A stretch of DNA of 22,577 bases from positions 1 through 22,577 of the forward strand of contig DAOTVZ010000053.1 in NCBI GenBank assembly GCA_034436045.1, read 5' to 3'. Under the pieces are notes generated by a model that worked only from the letters and a program-made list of their open reading frames with translations, was not told the DNA's origin and made no database searches. Origin of the DNA: H111-94 sp034436045. Lineage in GTDB: Bacteria > Chloroflexota > Ktedonobacteria > Ktedonobacterales > Ktedonobacteraceae. Positions 15,448 through 22,547 of this stretch are shown piece after piece; within the stretch, counting starts at the first letter, position 1, and each line of letters starts with the position of its first letter. A program made the position numbers and the translations under genes.

Positions 15448-15684
15448 TTACGTTCTGCGATGCTTGCGGGCCTCATAGGAATAAAGCATGAAGCTGAGAT
15501 TGGTTCCTACGGCGCAAAGGATGCCTAGACTAATGAAGAAGATACCCCATGGACTGCCTGGATGATCTAAGAAAGCTCCGACGCCGAAGCAGAGCATGGC
15601 GAGGCACAGGCAGAGCAAGCCGATACCGATGAGGCGGCTTGAGTGATAGAAATGTGCAGGTTCTTGATGTGAAGGTTTACTCAT
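15448..15684 (-). CDS. Small two-helix membrane protein
   Basis: 78 residues. A polar N-terminus (MSKPSHQEPAHFYHSSR) is followed by one helix (IGIGLLCLCLAMLCFGVGAF), a short PGSPWG turn, a second helix (IFFISLGILCAVGTNLSFML) and a basic tail EARKHRRT. AGGGGA lies eight bases upstream of ATG 15684 and a TATAAT at 15744-15749 on the same strand can serve as -10. By the positive-inside rule both ends are probably cytosolic. I do not recognise a named family and the neighbours give no clue to function. Confidence 0.7.
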   Translation of the reverse strand: MSKPSHQEPAHFYHSSRLIGIGLLCLCLAMLCFGVGAFLDHPGSPWGIFFISLGILCAVGTNLSFMLYSYEARKHRRT

Positions 15685-15735
15685 GGTGATGTTCCCCTGG
15701 CTGTTCGGTTGTCCTTAATGTTGAATGTAGTTGGC

Positions 15736-15749
15736 TAATACGTATTATA
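15736..15749 (-). promoter_or_regulatory. Perfect 12-bp palindrome overlapping a -10 box
   Basis: TAATACGTATTA at 15736-15747 is its own reverse complement. It overlaps TATAAT (15744-15749, - strand), the likely -10 of the small membrane-protein gene, so a repressor bound there would block it. The -35 is weak. Confidence 0.4.
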
Positions 15750-15827
15750 CATTACACACATGACTGGGACTGAATGTTTCACACAAGGAGATGGTCATGG
15801 GATGGGGGTAAAGTAATTCAGTGTTTT

Positions 15828-15843
15828 ACTGGTATATACATCT
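15828..15843 (+). promoter_or_regulatory. GntR (NagR/DasR)-like operator candidate
   Basis: ACTGGTATATACATCT contains the palindrome GTATATAC and resembles the ATTGGTATAGATCA-type sites bound by NagR/DasR regulators of GlcNAc genes. It abuts the -35 box of the PTS-nagA operon. No regulator gene is present in the window, so the match rests on remembered consensus and operon content. Confidence 0.4.
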
Positions 15844-15871
15844 TGACAACTCAATCAAAACAATGTACGCT
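15843..15871 (+). promoter_or_regulatory. Promoter of the PTS-nagA operon
   Basis: A perfect TTGACA at 15843-15848 is followed after 17 bases by TACGCT at 15866-15871; a TATAAG begins at 15871 but would need a 22-base spacer. The predicted start near 15878 leaves a leader of about 260 bases before the first gene. Confidence 0.5.
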
Positions 15872-15899
15872 ATAAGCATGGTAATATTTTTTTCTTGTT

Positions 15900-16111
15900 C
15901 CCGATGAAGGGGTAAGAGTTCTAAATCGGGGCGGTCGGTATAGGGTGAGACTCCAGCAGAAAGGGGGTGGCTCTTCACCAGGAGAGGACACAAGACCATA
16001 ACACCATGTTGTTCAGGCAGGCAGCATGATGTATTTCCTCATCATATGTATCTCCTCGATAGAACTGTCAGGAGCGAAGAGTTCCTGTCCTGCCTTTGCT
16101 CTAATCTAGAG
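15900..16111 (+). promoter_or_regulatory. Structured 5' leader of the PTS operon, including a three-way-junction shape
   Basis: This gene-free leader holds nested complementary segments. CCCGAT (15900-15905) pairs with ATCGGG (15925-15930). GGTGA (15944-15948) pairs with TCACC (15975-15979). GGCAGG (16016-16021) pairs with CCTGCC (16089-16094), enclosing ATGATG/CATCAT (16026-16031 / 16040-16045) and CAGGA/TCCTG (16069-16073 / 16083-16087), which together form a three-way junction. CTCTA/TAGAG follows at 16099-16111. The right side of the junction (about 16093-16099) could instead pair with GCAAGG at the ribosome site (16125-16130). It matches no riboswitch class that I recognise. The pairings are seen; regulation is inferred. 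Confidence 0.4.
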
Positions 16112-16139
16112 TGCTACGCGGCCTGCAAGGAGGTAGAAC

Positions 16140-16898
16140 ATGCCAGGTTACTCGATCTGGACTGCACTTGTGTTAGCTATCTGGGCCTATATAGGTATTG
16201 TGACGGCGCTGGGACCCGGCCTCTGGTGGCAAGAGGCGCTCATTTCGGGTTTTGTAACAGGCGTCATTGTGGGTAATATTCCGCTTGGCCTCACCGTTGG
16301 CGCGAGCCTAACACTGCTGTCACTTGGTTTGTGGACGTATGGAGGTGCAACTATTCCTGACTTCCAGACAGGAGCGATAGTGGGTACCGCCGTTGGTGCG
16401 CTAGCAGGAGGCGGAGGGAACGGGTTTGCCGCAGGGTTTGCGGTTGCCATTCCTACGGCGCTCCTCATGACGCAACTCGATGTCCTGGGGCGCGCGGTTA
16501 CGACCATTTTCATTCACGGCGCAGACCACTATGTAGAAGAAGGCAATGAGCGCGGCGTAGTGACAATGCATCTGCTAGGGCAACTGCCCTGGGGACTGAC
16601 ACGCGCCATCCCTGTCTTTCTGGCGGTCTGGTTAGGAGCAGGGCCTCTCCAGACGTTGATCAAAGCTGCGCCGATGTGGTTCTCGAATGGGATGGCAGCG
16701 GTAGGACACGTGTTGCCGGCATTAGGCTTCGCGCTCTTACTCTCCATGTTGCCGCTGAGGCGCTTCTGGCCGTTTCTCTTAATTGGTTTTGTGTTGTTTG
16801 CGTATCTGAGTGTACCAATCATTGGTATTGCTATTCTTGCCGTAGCGGTTGGTTTCCTGGTGAATATGGCACAGACAAGGAGTGCGGTCAATGTCTGA
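16140..16898 (+). CDS. PTS mannose/fructose/sorbose-family subunit IIC
   Basis: 252 residues, nearly all membrane helices; the family phrases GNIPLGLTVGASLTLLSLGL, AIVGTAVGALAGGG and HGADHYVEEGN are clear. IIC and IID together form the channel through which the mannose-class PTS moves and phosphorylates hexoses or amino sugars. AAGGAGGT lies five bases before ATG 16140, one of the strongest ribosome sites in the window. It is the first gene of the operon behind a long leader. With NagA encoded in the same operon, an N-acetylated amino sugar (GlcNAc or GalNAc type) is the likely cargo. EI and HPr must be encoded elsewhere. Confidence 0.9.
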   Translation: MPGYSIWTALVLAIWAYIGIVTALGPGLWWQEALISGFVTGVIVGNIPLGLTVGASLTLLSLGLWTYGGATIPDFQTGAIVGTAVGALAGGGGNGFAAGFAVAIPTALLMTQLDVLGRAVTTIFIHGADHYVEEGNERGVVTMHLLGQLPWGLTRAIPVFLAVWLGAGPLQTLIKAAPMWFSNGMAAVGHVLPALGFALLLSMLPLRRFWPFLLIGFVLFAYLSVPIIGIAILAVAVGFLVNMAQTRSAVNV

Positions 16899-17796
16899 GC
16901 AGGTAGAAAACGAACTGGCGCAACCGGAGCCGGAACAGGTTGTGTCTGGGCAGGAGGACGTGGCCTCACAAAACGGGCATATTGCCACACTCAGTCCCAA
17001 GGTGGTGCGCAGCGCGATGTGGCGTCACCTGATTACGCTCCAGTGGTCGTGGAACTACGAACGTATGCAGGCGCTAGGTTATCTTTATTCAATGCTGCCC
17101 GTCATTAACGAGGTCTATAAAGACAAAGCCGAGCGCATCGCGGCGATGAAGCGGCATCTGGTCTTCTACAACACGAACCCACAGGTAGGATCGCCGCCTA
17201 TCTTTGGAGCGACAGTGGCGCTGGAGGCCCAGCGTGAAGGTGAGGCGGTTGATAGTCTCAAGGTGGGGCTGATGGGGCCGTTTGCGGGTATCGGGGATAC
17301 CATTCAGGCTATTCTCTATCGCCCGATCATTGCGGTCTTTGCAGCATCGCTAGCATTGGGAGGGAGCTACTTCGGCCCGTTTCTGATTTTCCTCTCCGGT
17401 ATTCTGTGGACGGTGCTGATGATTCCATTGTTCTACTTTGGCTATCGGCAAGGCATTGGTGTAGCGCAGGAGGTTTCTGCTGAAGGAAGGCTGACGCGCT
17501 TGACGGATATGGTCACGATGATGGGTATGATCGTGATTGGAGGTTTCATTCCCAGCATTATGGCATCGGTCAAGACGCCGCTCACGTATGTACAAAAAGT
17601 CGTTGTGCAGGGGAAAGTGGTGACGGAGAATGTGGCAGTGCAGACAACGCTGGATAAAATCGTGCCTTACCTGCTTCCCGTTGTCTTTGTTGTATTCGCA
17701 TACTGGCTCTTGCGCGGGCTGAAACTCTCTGCGGTGTGGGTGTTGATTATTCTGGCCGTGATAGCCTTTGTATGTGGCGCGTTTGGCATTCTGTAG
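16891..17796 (+). CDS. PTS mannose/fructose/sorbose-family subunit IID
   Basis: 301 residues. A polar N-terminal tail rich in Glu and Gln is followed by the IID body: LQWSWNYERMQALGYLYSML, NTNPQVGSPPIFGATVALE and the signature GLMGPFAGIGDTI, then four to five membrane helices at the C-terminus. ATG 16891 overlaps the IIC stop by eight bases and has AAGGAG eight bases upstream, so the two genes are translationally coupled; a GTG at 16882 is a weaker alternative. IID is found only in the mannose class and partners IIC. Confidence 0.9.
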   Translation: MSEQVENELAQPEPEQVVSGQEDVASQNGHIATLSPKVVRSAMWRHLITLQWSWNYERMQALGYLYSMLPVINEVYKDKAERIAAMKRHLVFYNTNPQVGSPPIFGATVALEAQREGEAVDSLKVGLMGPFAGIGDTIQAILYRPIIAVFAASLALGGSYFGPFLIFLSGILWTVLMIPLFYFGYRQGIGVAQEVSAEGRLTRLTDMVTMMGMIVIGGFIPSIMASVKTPLTYVQKVVVQGKVVTENVAVQTTLDKIVPYLLPVVFVVFAYWLLRGLKLSAVWVLIILAVIAFVCGAFGIL

Positions 17797-17874
17797 TCTA
17801 CAATGAGGGGTGCAGGACGATGGCATGACTTGAGTTCTGCATTCCTGATGTATGCGATAGAAAGGGGTGTCGCC

Positions 17875-18279
17875 TTGATCGGGATCGTTCTGGTATCGCA
17901 TGGGCCGCTGGCGGAGGGGCTTAAAGGAGCTGCCGAGATGATTGTTGGCCCGCAGGAGCGTTTTCAGGCGCTTGGAATGGCCTCGGCGGCGGATGTGGAT
18001 CAGCTACGTACACAGATTGAGGCGGCAGCCAGGGAAGTCAACGATGGCACAGGGGTGCTGGTGCTGGCTGATCTGATGGGTGGTAGCCCGGCCAATGCTA
18101 GCGCATATCTGGCCACGAGCGGCACGCCGGTGATTTGCGGCGTCAGTCTTCCGATGTTGCTTGAGGTGTTGACTTCACGCGAGTACAAGAGCGTTGAGAA
18201 ACTGACGGAGACGGCACTGCAAGCGGGGAAGGACGGCGTAGTCAATCTTACACAGTTACTGAGGCAGCGGCCAGAGTAA
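17875..18279 (+). CDS. PTS mannose-family subunit IIA
   Basis: 134 residues from a TTG start. The protein then begins IGIVLVSHGPLAEGLKGAAE, placing the phospho-accepting histidine at position 9, as usual for EIIA-Man domains; LADLMGGSPANAS and GVSLPMLLEVL follow. The TTG at 17875 is chosen because AAAGGGG ends seven bases upstream and matches the family N-terminus; the longer frames from 17803 or 17848 add residues not seen in the family. IIA takes phosphate from HPr and passes it to IIB. The 78-base gap after IID is the second widest inside the operon coding order up to this point. Confidence 0.88.
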   Translation: MIGIVLVSHGPLAEGLKGAAEMIVGPQERFQALGMASAADVDQLRTQIEAAAREVNDGTGVLVLADLMGGSPANASAYLATSGTPVICGVSLPMLLEVLTSREYKSVEKLTETALQAGKDGVVNLTQLLRQRPE

Positions 18280-18289
18280 GGGGAATTGT

Positions 18290-18781
18290 ATGACCGTTGT
18301 TCATATGCGTATCGATAACCGTTTAATTCATGGTCAGGTTACGGCCAGTTGGGCGAATGCCATTCACACGAACCACCTGATTGTTACCAATGACCAGGTA
18401 GCCCGCGACGCGATTCAGAAGATGCTGCTGCCACAAGCGGCACGTGGCATTCCTACATCAGTGCTTTCAGTGGATGATACGCTAAGCTATGTCAAGAGCG
18501 AGAAAGGGCAAAAGGAACGTATTTTTGTGCTGGCGAAGTTGCCTTCGGACGCGCTGCGTTTGCTTGAAGGTGGCATGCAGCCGCAAGAGATCAACGTGGG
18601 GAATCAGGCACCGATACCGGGGACAAAGTTCAAGATGGTCACGCATTCGATAGCGGTCACACTGGAGGATGCACAGATATATCGTGCGATTGCTGCGAAG
18701 GGCTACCGACTGACGGCAAAAATGATGCCTAATGACCGCGCGACCGACTTTCTGGAACTGCTTGCCAAGAACAAGTTGTAG
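18290..18781 (+). CDS. PTS mannose-family subunit IIB
   Basis: 163 residues, full length for a separate EIIB-Man domain. The active-site loop MRIDNRLIHGQV carries H14, the residue phosphorylated by IIA before transfer to the sugar. Other family blocks are HLIVTNDQVARD, INVGNQAPIPG and KMMPNDRATDF. AAGGGGAA lies just before ATG 18290, ten bases after the IIA stop. IIB is thought to set part of the sugar specificity with IIC and IID. Separate IIA and IIB genes, rather than a IIAB fusion, resemble the Aga and Lev type operons. Confidence 0.9.
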   Translation: MTVVHMRIDNRLIHGQVTASWANAIHTNHLIVTNDQVARDAIQKMLLPQAARGIPTSVLSVDDTLSYVKSEKGQKERIFVLAKLPSDALRLLEGGMQPQEINVGNQAPIPGTKFKMVTHSIAVTLEDAQIYRAIAAKGYRLTAKMMPNDRATDFLELLAKNKL

Positions 18782-18787
18782 AGAGTC

Positions 18788-20074
18788 GTGGTGGAAACAA
18801 TGGATATGCCGGTACTGACCGGGTGGGCAATGGCAGAAATTACACCAGATATCCCATGCCGGATGGGGGGTTATGGTGCGCGTGCGGGATTAGCTAATGC
18901 GGTTCACGATGCATTATATGCCCATGCACTTGCGCTGGGAACTCCTGAGCGACCTTTTGTGATAGTTATTTGCGATCTCATAGGTATTGATGAGGCGGAA
19001 GTTTCCTCACTGCACCAACTTGTGGTGGCCCAACATCCTCACGCGACTCTATGGCTTGGTGCAACCCACACGCATTCCGGGCCGGACATCGCTCGTTCGC
19101 TCTCGTTCTCGCCCATGTTGCTCGATTCGGCACCTGGGCAACGGATGATAGAGGGTGCTGTAAAGGCGGCGAGGGAGGCCATTGCTCACATGCATGCGGT
19201 GACGGTGAGGTGGGCAAGAGGGCTGGTGAATGGTATAGGCACTAACCGTGACCATCCAGAGCAACGTGCGGATATCGCGCTCGACCTACTCTGTTTTTAT
19301 GATACACCGGAGCAAGCGCAGCCGTCAGCGCTGTTTGGGAGCTTTCCCTGTCACCCGACGGTAATGGGTGCGGACAATCTGGCTATTTCAGCCGACTTGC
19401 CGGGTGCGTTCAGGCGGCAATTGAAGATGTTGCTCGGTGATACAAGCTGGATCGCGCTGGCAACAGGAGCGGCGGGTGACATCAGCACGCGCCATACAAG
19501 GCAAGGGCAGGGATTTGATGAACTGGAACGCCTGGGTAGGCAGATGGCCCAACAGGCATATCCTTTGCTCTCAACGGTATGCCCTATCACGCTCTCGCAG
19601 CCCGACATACGCAGCGAGGTTGTGAGCCTTGAACGCAAAAAGCCGCTTACATCTGAAACGTTAGCTACATACATGCAGCTTGTGCAAGCGCAGATGGAGA
19701 TGGAGCGGCAAGCGGGTCATGGGGCGCAGGCGCGAACACTGGAAACAGTTTTGCAAGGTATTCAAGCGATGCAAGGGGTGCAGGAGAGAAGGAGGGTAGA
19801 AGGAGAAGAAGCATGGGATGTAGTGATAGCGGTTGCGCGACTGGGAGAACTGGCGCTGGTGGCAGTACCGGGCGAACTCTACAATCGTCTGGGTGCGGCA
19901 ATTAAGGAGGCGAGTGAGCGATTTGTCATGATACTGGGGTATACCAACGGCTATGTGGGTTATCTGCCATCGCGCGAAGCATATGAGGGGCTGGATTACG
20001 AGGTGTTGATGAGTCCATTTGCACCAGGAGAGGGGGAGAGGTTAGTGGAAGAGGTACGGAGCTTGCTAGAGTAG
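18788..20074 (+). CDS. Neutral/alkaline ceramidase-like N-terminal-domain hydrolase, cytosolic
   Basis: 428 residues. ATHTHSGPDIARS holds the zinc-binding histidines of neutral ceramidases, GSFPCHPTVMG a further metal histidine, and GAAGDISTRHT the loop that in ceramidases carries the catalytic serine. The end, VPGELYNRLG and GYTNGYVGYLPSREAYEG, matches the end of the same domain. There is no signal peptide and no C-terminal immunoglobulin-like domain, so it differs from secreted ceramidases of about 650 residues. Six bases separate it from the IIB gene, so it belongs to the PTS operon. An amide or ester hydrolase acting on an imported, phosphorylated amino-sugar derivative is a reasonable inference; ceramide is unlikely. 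The start is uncertain (GTG 18788 or 18791, ATG 18800 or 18806). Confidence 0.82.
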   Translation: MVETMDMPVLTGWAMAEITPDIPCRMGGYGARAGLANAVHDALYAHALALGTPERPFVIVICDLIGIDEAEVSSLHQLVVAQHPHATLWLGATHTHSGPDIARSLSFSPMLLDSAPGQRMIEGAVKAAREAIAHMHAVTVRWARGLVNGIGTNRDHPEQRADIALDLLCFYDTPEQAQPSALFGSFPCHPTVMGADNLAISADLPGAFRRQLKMLLGDTSWIALATGAAGDISTRHTRQGQGFDELERLGRQMAQQAYPLLSTVCPITLSQPDIRSEVVSLERKKPLTSETLATYMQLVQAQMEMERQAGHGAQARTLETVLQGIQAMQGVQERRRVEGEEAWDVVIAVARLGELALVAVPGELYNRLGAAIKEASERFVMILGYTNGYVGYLPSREAYEGLDYEVLMSPFAPGEGERLVEEVRSLLE

Positions 20075-20140
20075 AGAAGAGTGAGGTTGTGGCTGTATGC
20101 AGATAGGCGACGGCCACCGAGTTATGAGAAAGGTGATAAC

Positions 20141-20905
20141 ATGTCGGAACACACGCAATTTGGGTTGGATCTCTTCTGGCAAGAGGCGCTGGTCGTGGCA
20201 AGGCGTATCCACGAGACACAGGCCGAATCCATACGTCAGGTGGGGAAGCTTTTCGCCGATTGTCTTGAGAGAGGTGGGGTGATCCAGGCGTATGGGACAG
20301 GTCATTCGCGGGCCTTTGCAATGGAACTGGCTGGTCGCGCGGGTGGGCTGGTACCGGTCAACAAAATAGACCTGCTTGATCTCGCGCTGCGAGCTAACTG
20401 GCCGCTTGAGCGTGTGGTCAGTCCTGAGATTGAGCGTGATCTTGAGGCAGGAAAGGCAATTCTGTCATGTTATCGCATTGAAGCGCAGGATGTTTTTATC
20501 ATTGCCTCTAACTCTGGTGTCAACGTAGCGATTGTTGAGGTCGCATTACAGGCAAAACAGCACGGTCACACGCTGGTTGCGGTTACGTCGCTTGAGCATT
20601 CACAGCAGGTGGCATCGCGCCATCCATCGGGTAAGAAGCTGTATGAATTGGCTGATATTGTGATCGATAATTGTGGGCCATTTGGCGATGCGCTCCTCGA
20701 TATGCCGGGAGGTTATGGCAAGGCATGTTCTATTTCATCGGTGAGTGGTGCATTGATCGGACAAATGATTACTGCCGAGACGATTGGCAATCTCATCGCA
20801 CGCGGGATCGAGCCGCCGGTTTTCCTTTCGGCCAATATCCCTGGTGGCATTGAGCAGGGGCAGAAGTTGCGTGCGCGTTATGGTGAACGCATTGCGCGGG
20901 TATAG
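20141..20905 (+). CDS. SIS-domain phosphosugar-binding protein (COG4821 / UPF0309 type)
   Basis: 254 residues. The SIS fold is shown by VIQAYGTGHSRAFAMELAGR, where GTGHS is the phosphate-binding turn, by DVFIIASNSGVNVAIVEVAL (the ASNSG Ser/Asn loop) and by HTLVAVTSLEHSQ. The conserved RAGGLVPVNKI block is characteristic of COG4821 rather than of GlmS or MurQ. Start at ATG 20141 because AAAGGTGA lies just upstream; the frame is open back to 20081. Eleven bases precede nagA. A sugar-phosphate isomerase or a binding protein acting beside NagA is likely. It might replace the missing deaminase/isomerase (AgaS-like proteins are also SIS proteins), but that is inference. Confidence 0.87.
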   Translation: MSEHTQFGLDLFWQEALVVARRIHETQAESIRQVGKLFADCLERGGVIQAYGTGHSRAFAMELAGRAGGLVPVNKIDLLDLALRANWPLERVVSPEIERDLEAGKAILSCYRIEAQDVFIIASNSGVNVAIVEVALQAKQHGHTLVAVTSLEHSQQVASRHPSGKKLYELADIVIDNCGPFGDALLDMPGGYGKACSISSVSGALIGQMITAETIGNLIARGIEPPVFLSANIPGGIEQGQKLRARYGERIARV

Positions 20906-20916
20906 AAAGGGAAGCG

Positions 20917-22152
20917 ATGAGTGAGGAGAAGAGGCGTGAGATGATGCAGCCGTTGCATGTCCTGGTGGCGAAAACGCTCTATGCGCCGGAGGAAATCGCC
21001 GGGCCGGTAGCGGTAGTTATCGATGGGGCGAGTATACGCGAGATCTGGCGTGTCAGGGACGTTGAGCAAGCGAGACAGTTATGTGCGAAACGGTTGCCAC
21101 AAGAAACGGTTGAGGTGAGTGATCTCGGTTGCTGGTGTATCGCTCCGGGCTATCTTGATATTCATACACATGGATTTCATGGACACGACGTTACTACGGG
21201 CACGCAAGAGGAAATCGCAGCGATGGCACGCGCGCTCGTATGTACCGGTGTCACCTCGTTTTTCCCAACTATTGCTACCACAGGGCGGGCGGAAACGGTT
21301 CAGCAGATAGAGCGTATCATGGCGGTTGTGGAGCGCCAGTCTAGTGAGTTGGGGGCGGAAATTGCTGGTATTCGCCTTGAGGGGCCGTTTATCAGTCGTG
21401 CAAAGAAGGGGGCGCAGTACGAACCGGCCATTCGTCGGCCTGATTCTGTTGAGATACGCGAACTGGCGGTCGTTGGGCGCGGTCTTGTACGTATTGTCGA
21501 TTACGCGCCCGAAGAGGATAAGGACGATAGTTTTCTGGCAACACTGGTGCAACTCGGCATTTTGCCGTGTATTGGTCACACGGCGGCAAATTACGAGCAG
21601 GCGATTCATGCTATTGACGGCGGAGTGCGTCATTCAACACATCTCTTCAATGCCATGTCACGGCTCGATCATCGGCAACCAGGGGTGGCAGGGGCATTGC
21701 TTACCGATAGGCGTGTGACTGTCGAGATCATCGCTGATGGTATTCATCTGCATCCGGCTATCTTGAAGCTAGCTGTAGCTGCGCGTGGCGCACGTGATGT
21801 AGCTCTTATCACCGATGCGGTTGTGGCGGCAGGTTTGCCGGATGGTAAGTATGAATTTATCAATCGCACGGTTCACGTTGCGAACGGCAGTGTGCGTCTG
21901 GCTGATGGTACATTAGCCGGTAGCGCATTGACACTTGATCGCGCGGTAAGGAATATGGTCACGCTGGCCGGTTTGTCCTGGTCGGAGGCTATTCGCATGG
22001 CGACACTTACCCCGGCGACGATTACTGGTATTGAGGGAAGCAAGGGGAAGGTTGCGCCGGGTATGGATGCCGATCTGGTTGTGTTGGATGAACGGGGGTA
22101 TGTGCGACAAAGCTGGGTGCGCGGACGATTAGCCTATCAGGATAAAGGATAA
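20917..22152 (+). CDS. nagA: N-acetylglucosamine-6-phosphate deacetylase
   Basis: 411 residues; converts GlcNAc-6-P (or GalNAc-6-P in AgaA-type members) to the free amine and acetate. Visible landmarks are HTH at 83-85 in GYLDIHTHGFHG, the metal ligand E155 in LEGPF, H221 in GHTAAN, H242 in STHLFNAMS, and the catalytic D300 in LITDAVVAAG. AAAGGGAAG precedes ATG 20917. Last gene of the PTS operon, eleven bases after the SIS gene; the stop is followed by the repeat array with hairpins that may end the transcript. The N-terminus is about ten residues longer than usual, and ATG 20941 or 20944 is possible. It fixes the pathway as amino-sugar catabolism. Confidence 0.93.
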   Translation: MSEEKRREMMQPLHVLVAKTLYAPEEIAGPVAVVIDGASIREIWRVRDVEQARQLCAKRLPQETVEVSDLGCWCIAPGYLDIHTHGFHGHDVTTGTQEEIAAMARALVCTGVTSFFPTIATTGRAETVQQIERIMAVVERQSSELGAEIAGIRLEGPFISRAKKGAQYEPAIRRPDSVEIRELAVVGRGLVRIVDYAPEEDKDDSFLATLVQLGILPCIGHTAANYEQAIHAIDGGVRHSTHLFNAMSRLDHRQPGVAGALLTDRRVTVEIIADGIHLHPAILKLAVAARGARDVALITDAVVAAGLPDGKYEFINRTVHVANGSVRLADGTLAGSALTLDRAVRNMVTLAGLSWSEAIRMATLTPATITGIEGSKGKVAPGMDADLVVLDERGYVRQSWVRGRLAYQDKG

Positions 22153-22211
22153 TCGGGCCTGATATGAATAAAACCTGAAACCGGCAATGGTATTATGGCG
22201 TATGGGCGTGC

Positions 22212-22547
22212 TTCATCAGGGATGAAAGGGGGAGCGAGGGGCGGGTAGGGGCGTAATTCATCACGCCCCTACGGGATTGGCGATGTTGAATTCATCAGGC
22301 CCTGAAAGGGGGAGCGAGGGGCGGGTAGGGCGTGATGAATCACGCCCCTACGGGATTGGCGATATTGAATTCATCAGGCCCTGAAAGGGGGAGCGAGGGG
22401 CGGGTAGGGCGTGATGAAGCATGCCTCTACGGGATTGGCGATGTTGAATTCATCAGGGCTGAAAGGGGGAGCGAGGGGCGGGTAGGGCGTGATGAATCAC
22501 GCCCCTACGGGATTGGCGATGTTGAATTCATCAGGCCCTGAAAGGAG
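22212..22547. repeat. Four-copy 79-bp tandem repeat with an internal hairpin per unit
   Basis: TGAAAG followed by GG(GGG)AG recurs at 22223, 22303, 22382, 22460 and 22539, so units are 80, 79, 78 and 79 bases, with a partial fifth copy. Each full unit contains GCGAGGGGCGGGTAGGG, a palindromic core and CTACGGGATTGGCGAT-TTGAA-TTCATCAGG. The first core is a perfect 10-bp stem, GTAGGGGCGT (22245-22254) and ACGCCCCTAC (22263-22272). Others read GGGCGTGAT-GA-ATCACGCCC, and the third is degenerate. Apart from the array, the gene-free stretch 22153-22577 shows nothing else. The first hairpin may terminate the nagA operon. Confidence 0.9.

Noticed and set aside
15900..16111. Known riboswitch (glmS, T-box, cobalamin, TPP, SAM, guanidine) in the PTS leader
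   Set aside because: None of the conserved core sequences of these classes could be found; left as an unclassified structured leader.
17803..17874. Longer N-terminus for PTS IIA
   Set aside because: The 24 extra residues are absent from the family, and AAAGGGG sits seven bases before TTG 17875.
22332..22541. 69-codon ORF with a repeated 26-residue unit
   Set aside because: It exists because the 78-79 bp repeat units keep one frame open; there is no ribosome site and the unit is a palindromic DNA repeat.
22212..22547. CRISPR array
   Set aside because: The whole 79-bp unit is repeated, with no unique spacers between short repeats, and no cas genes are present.
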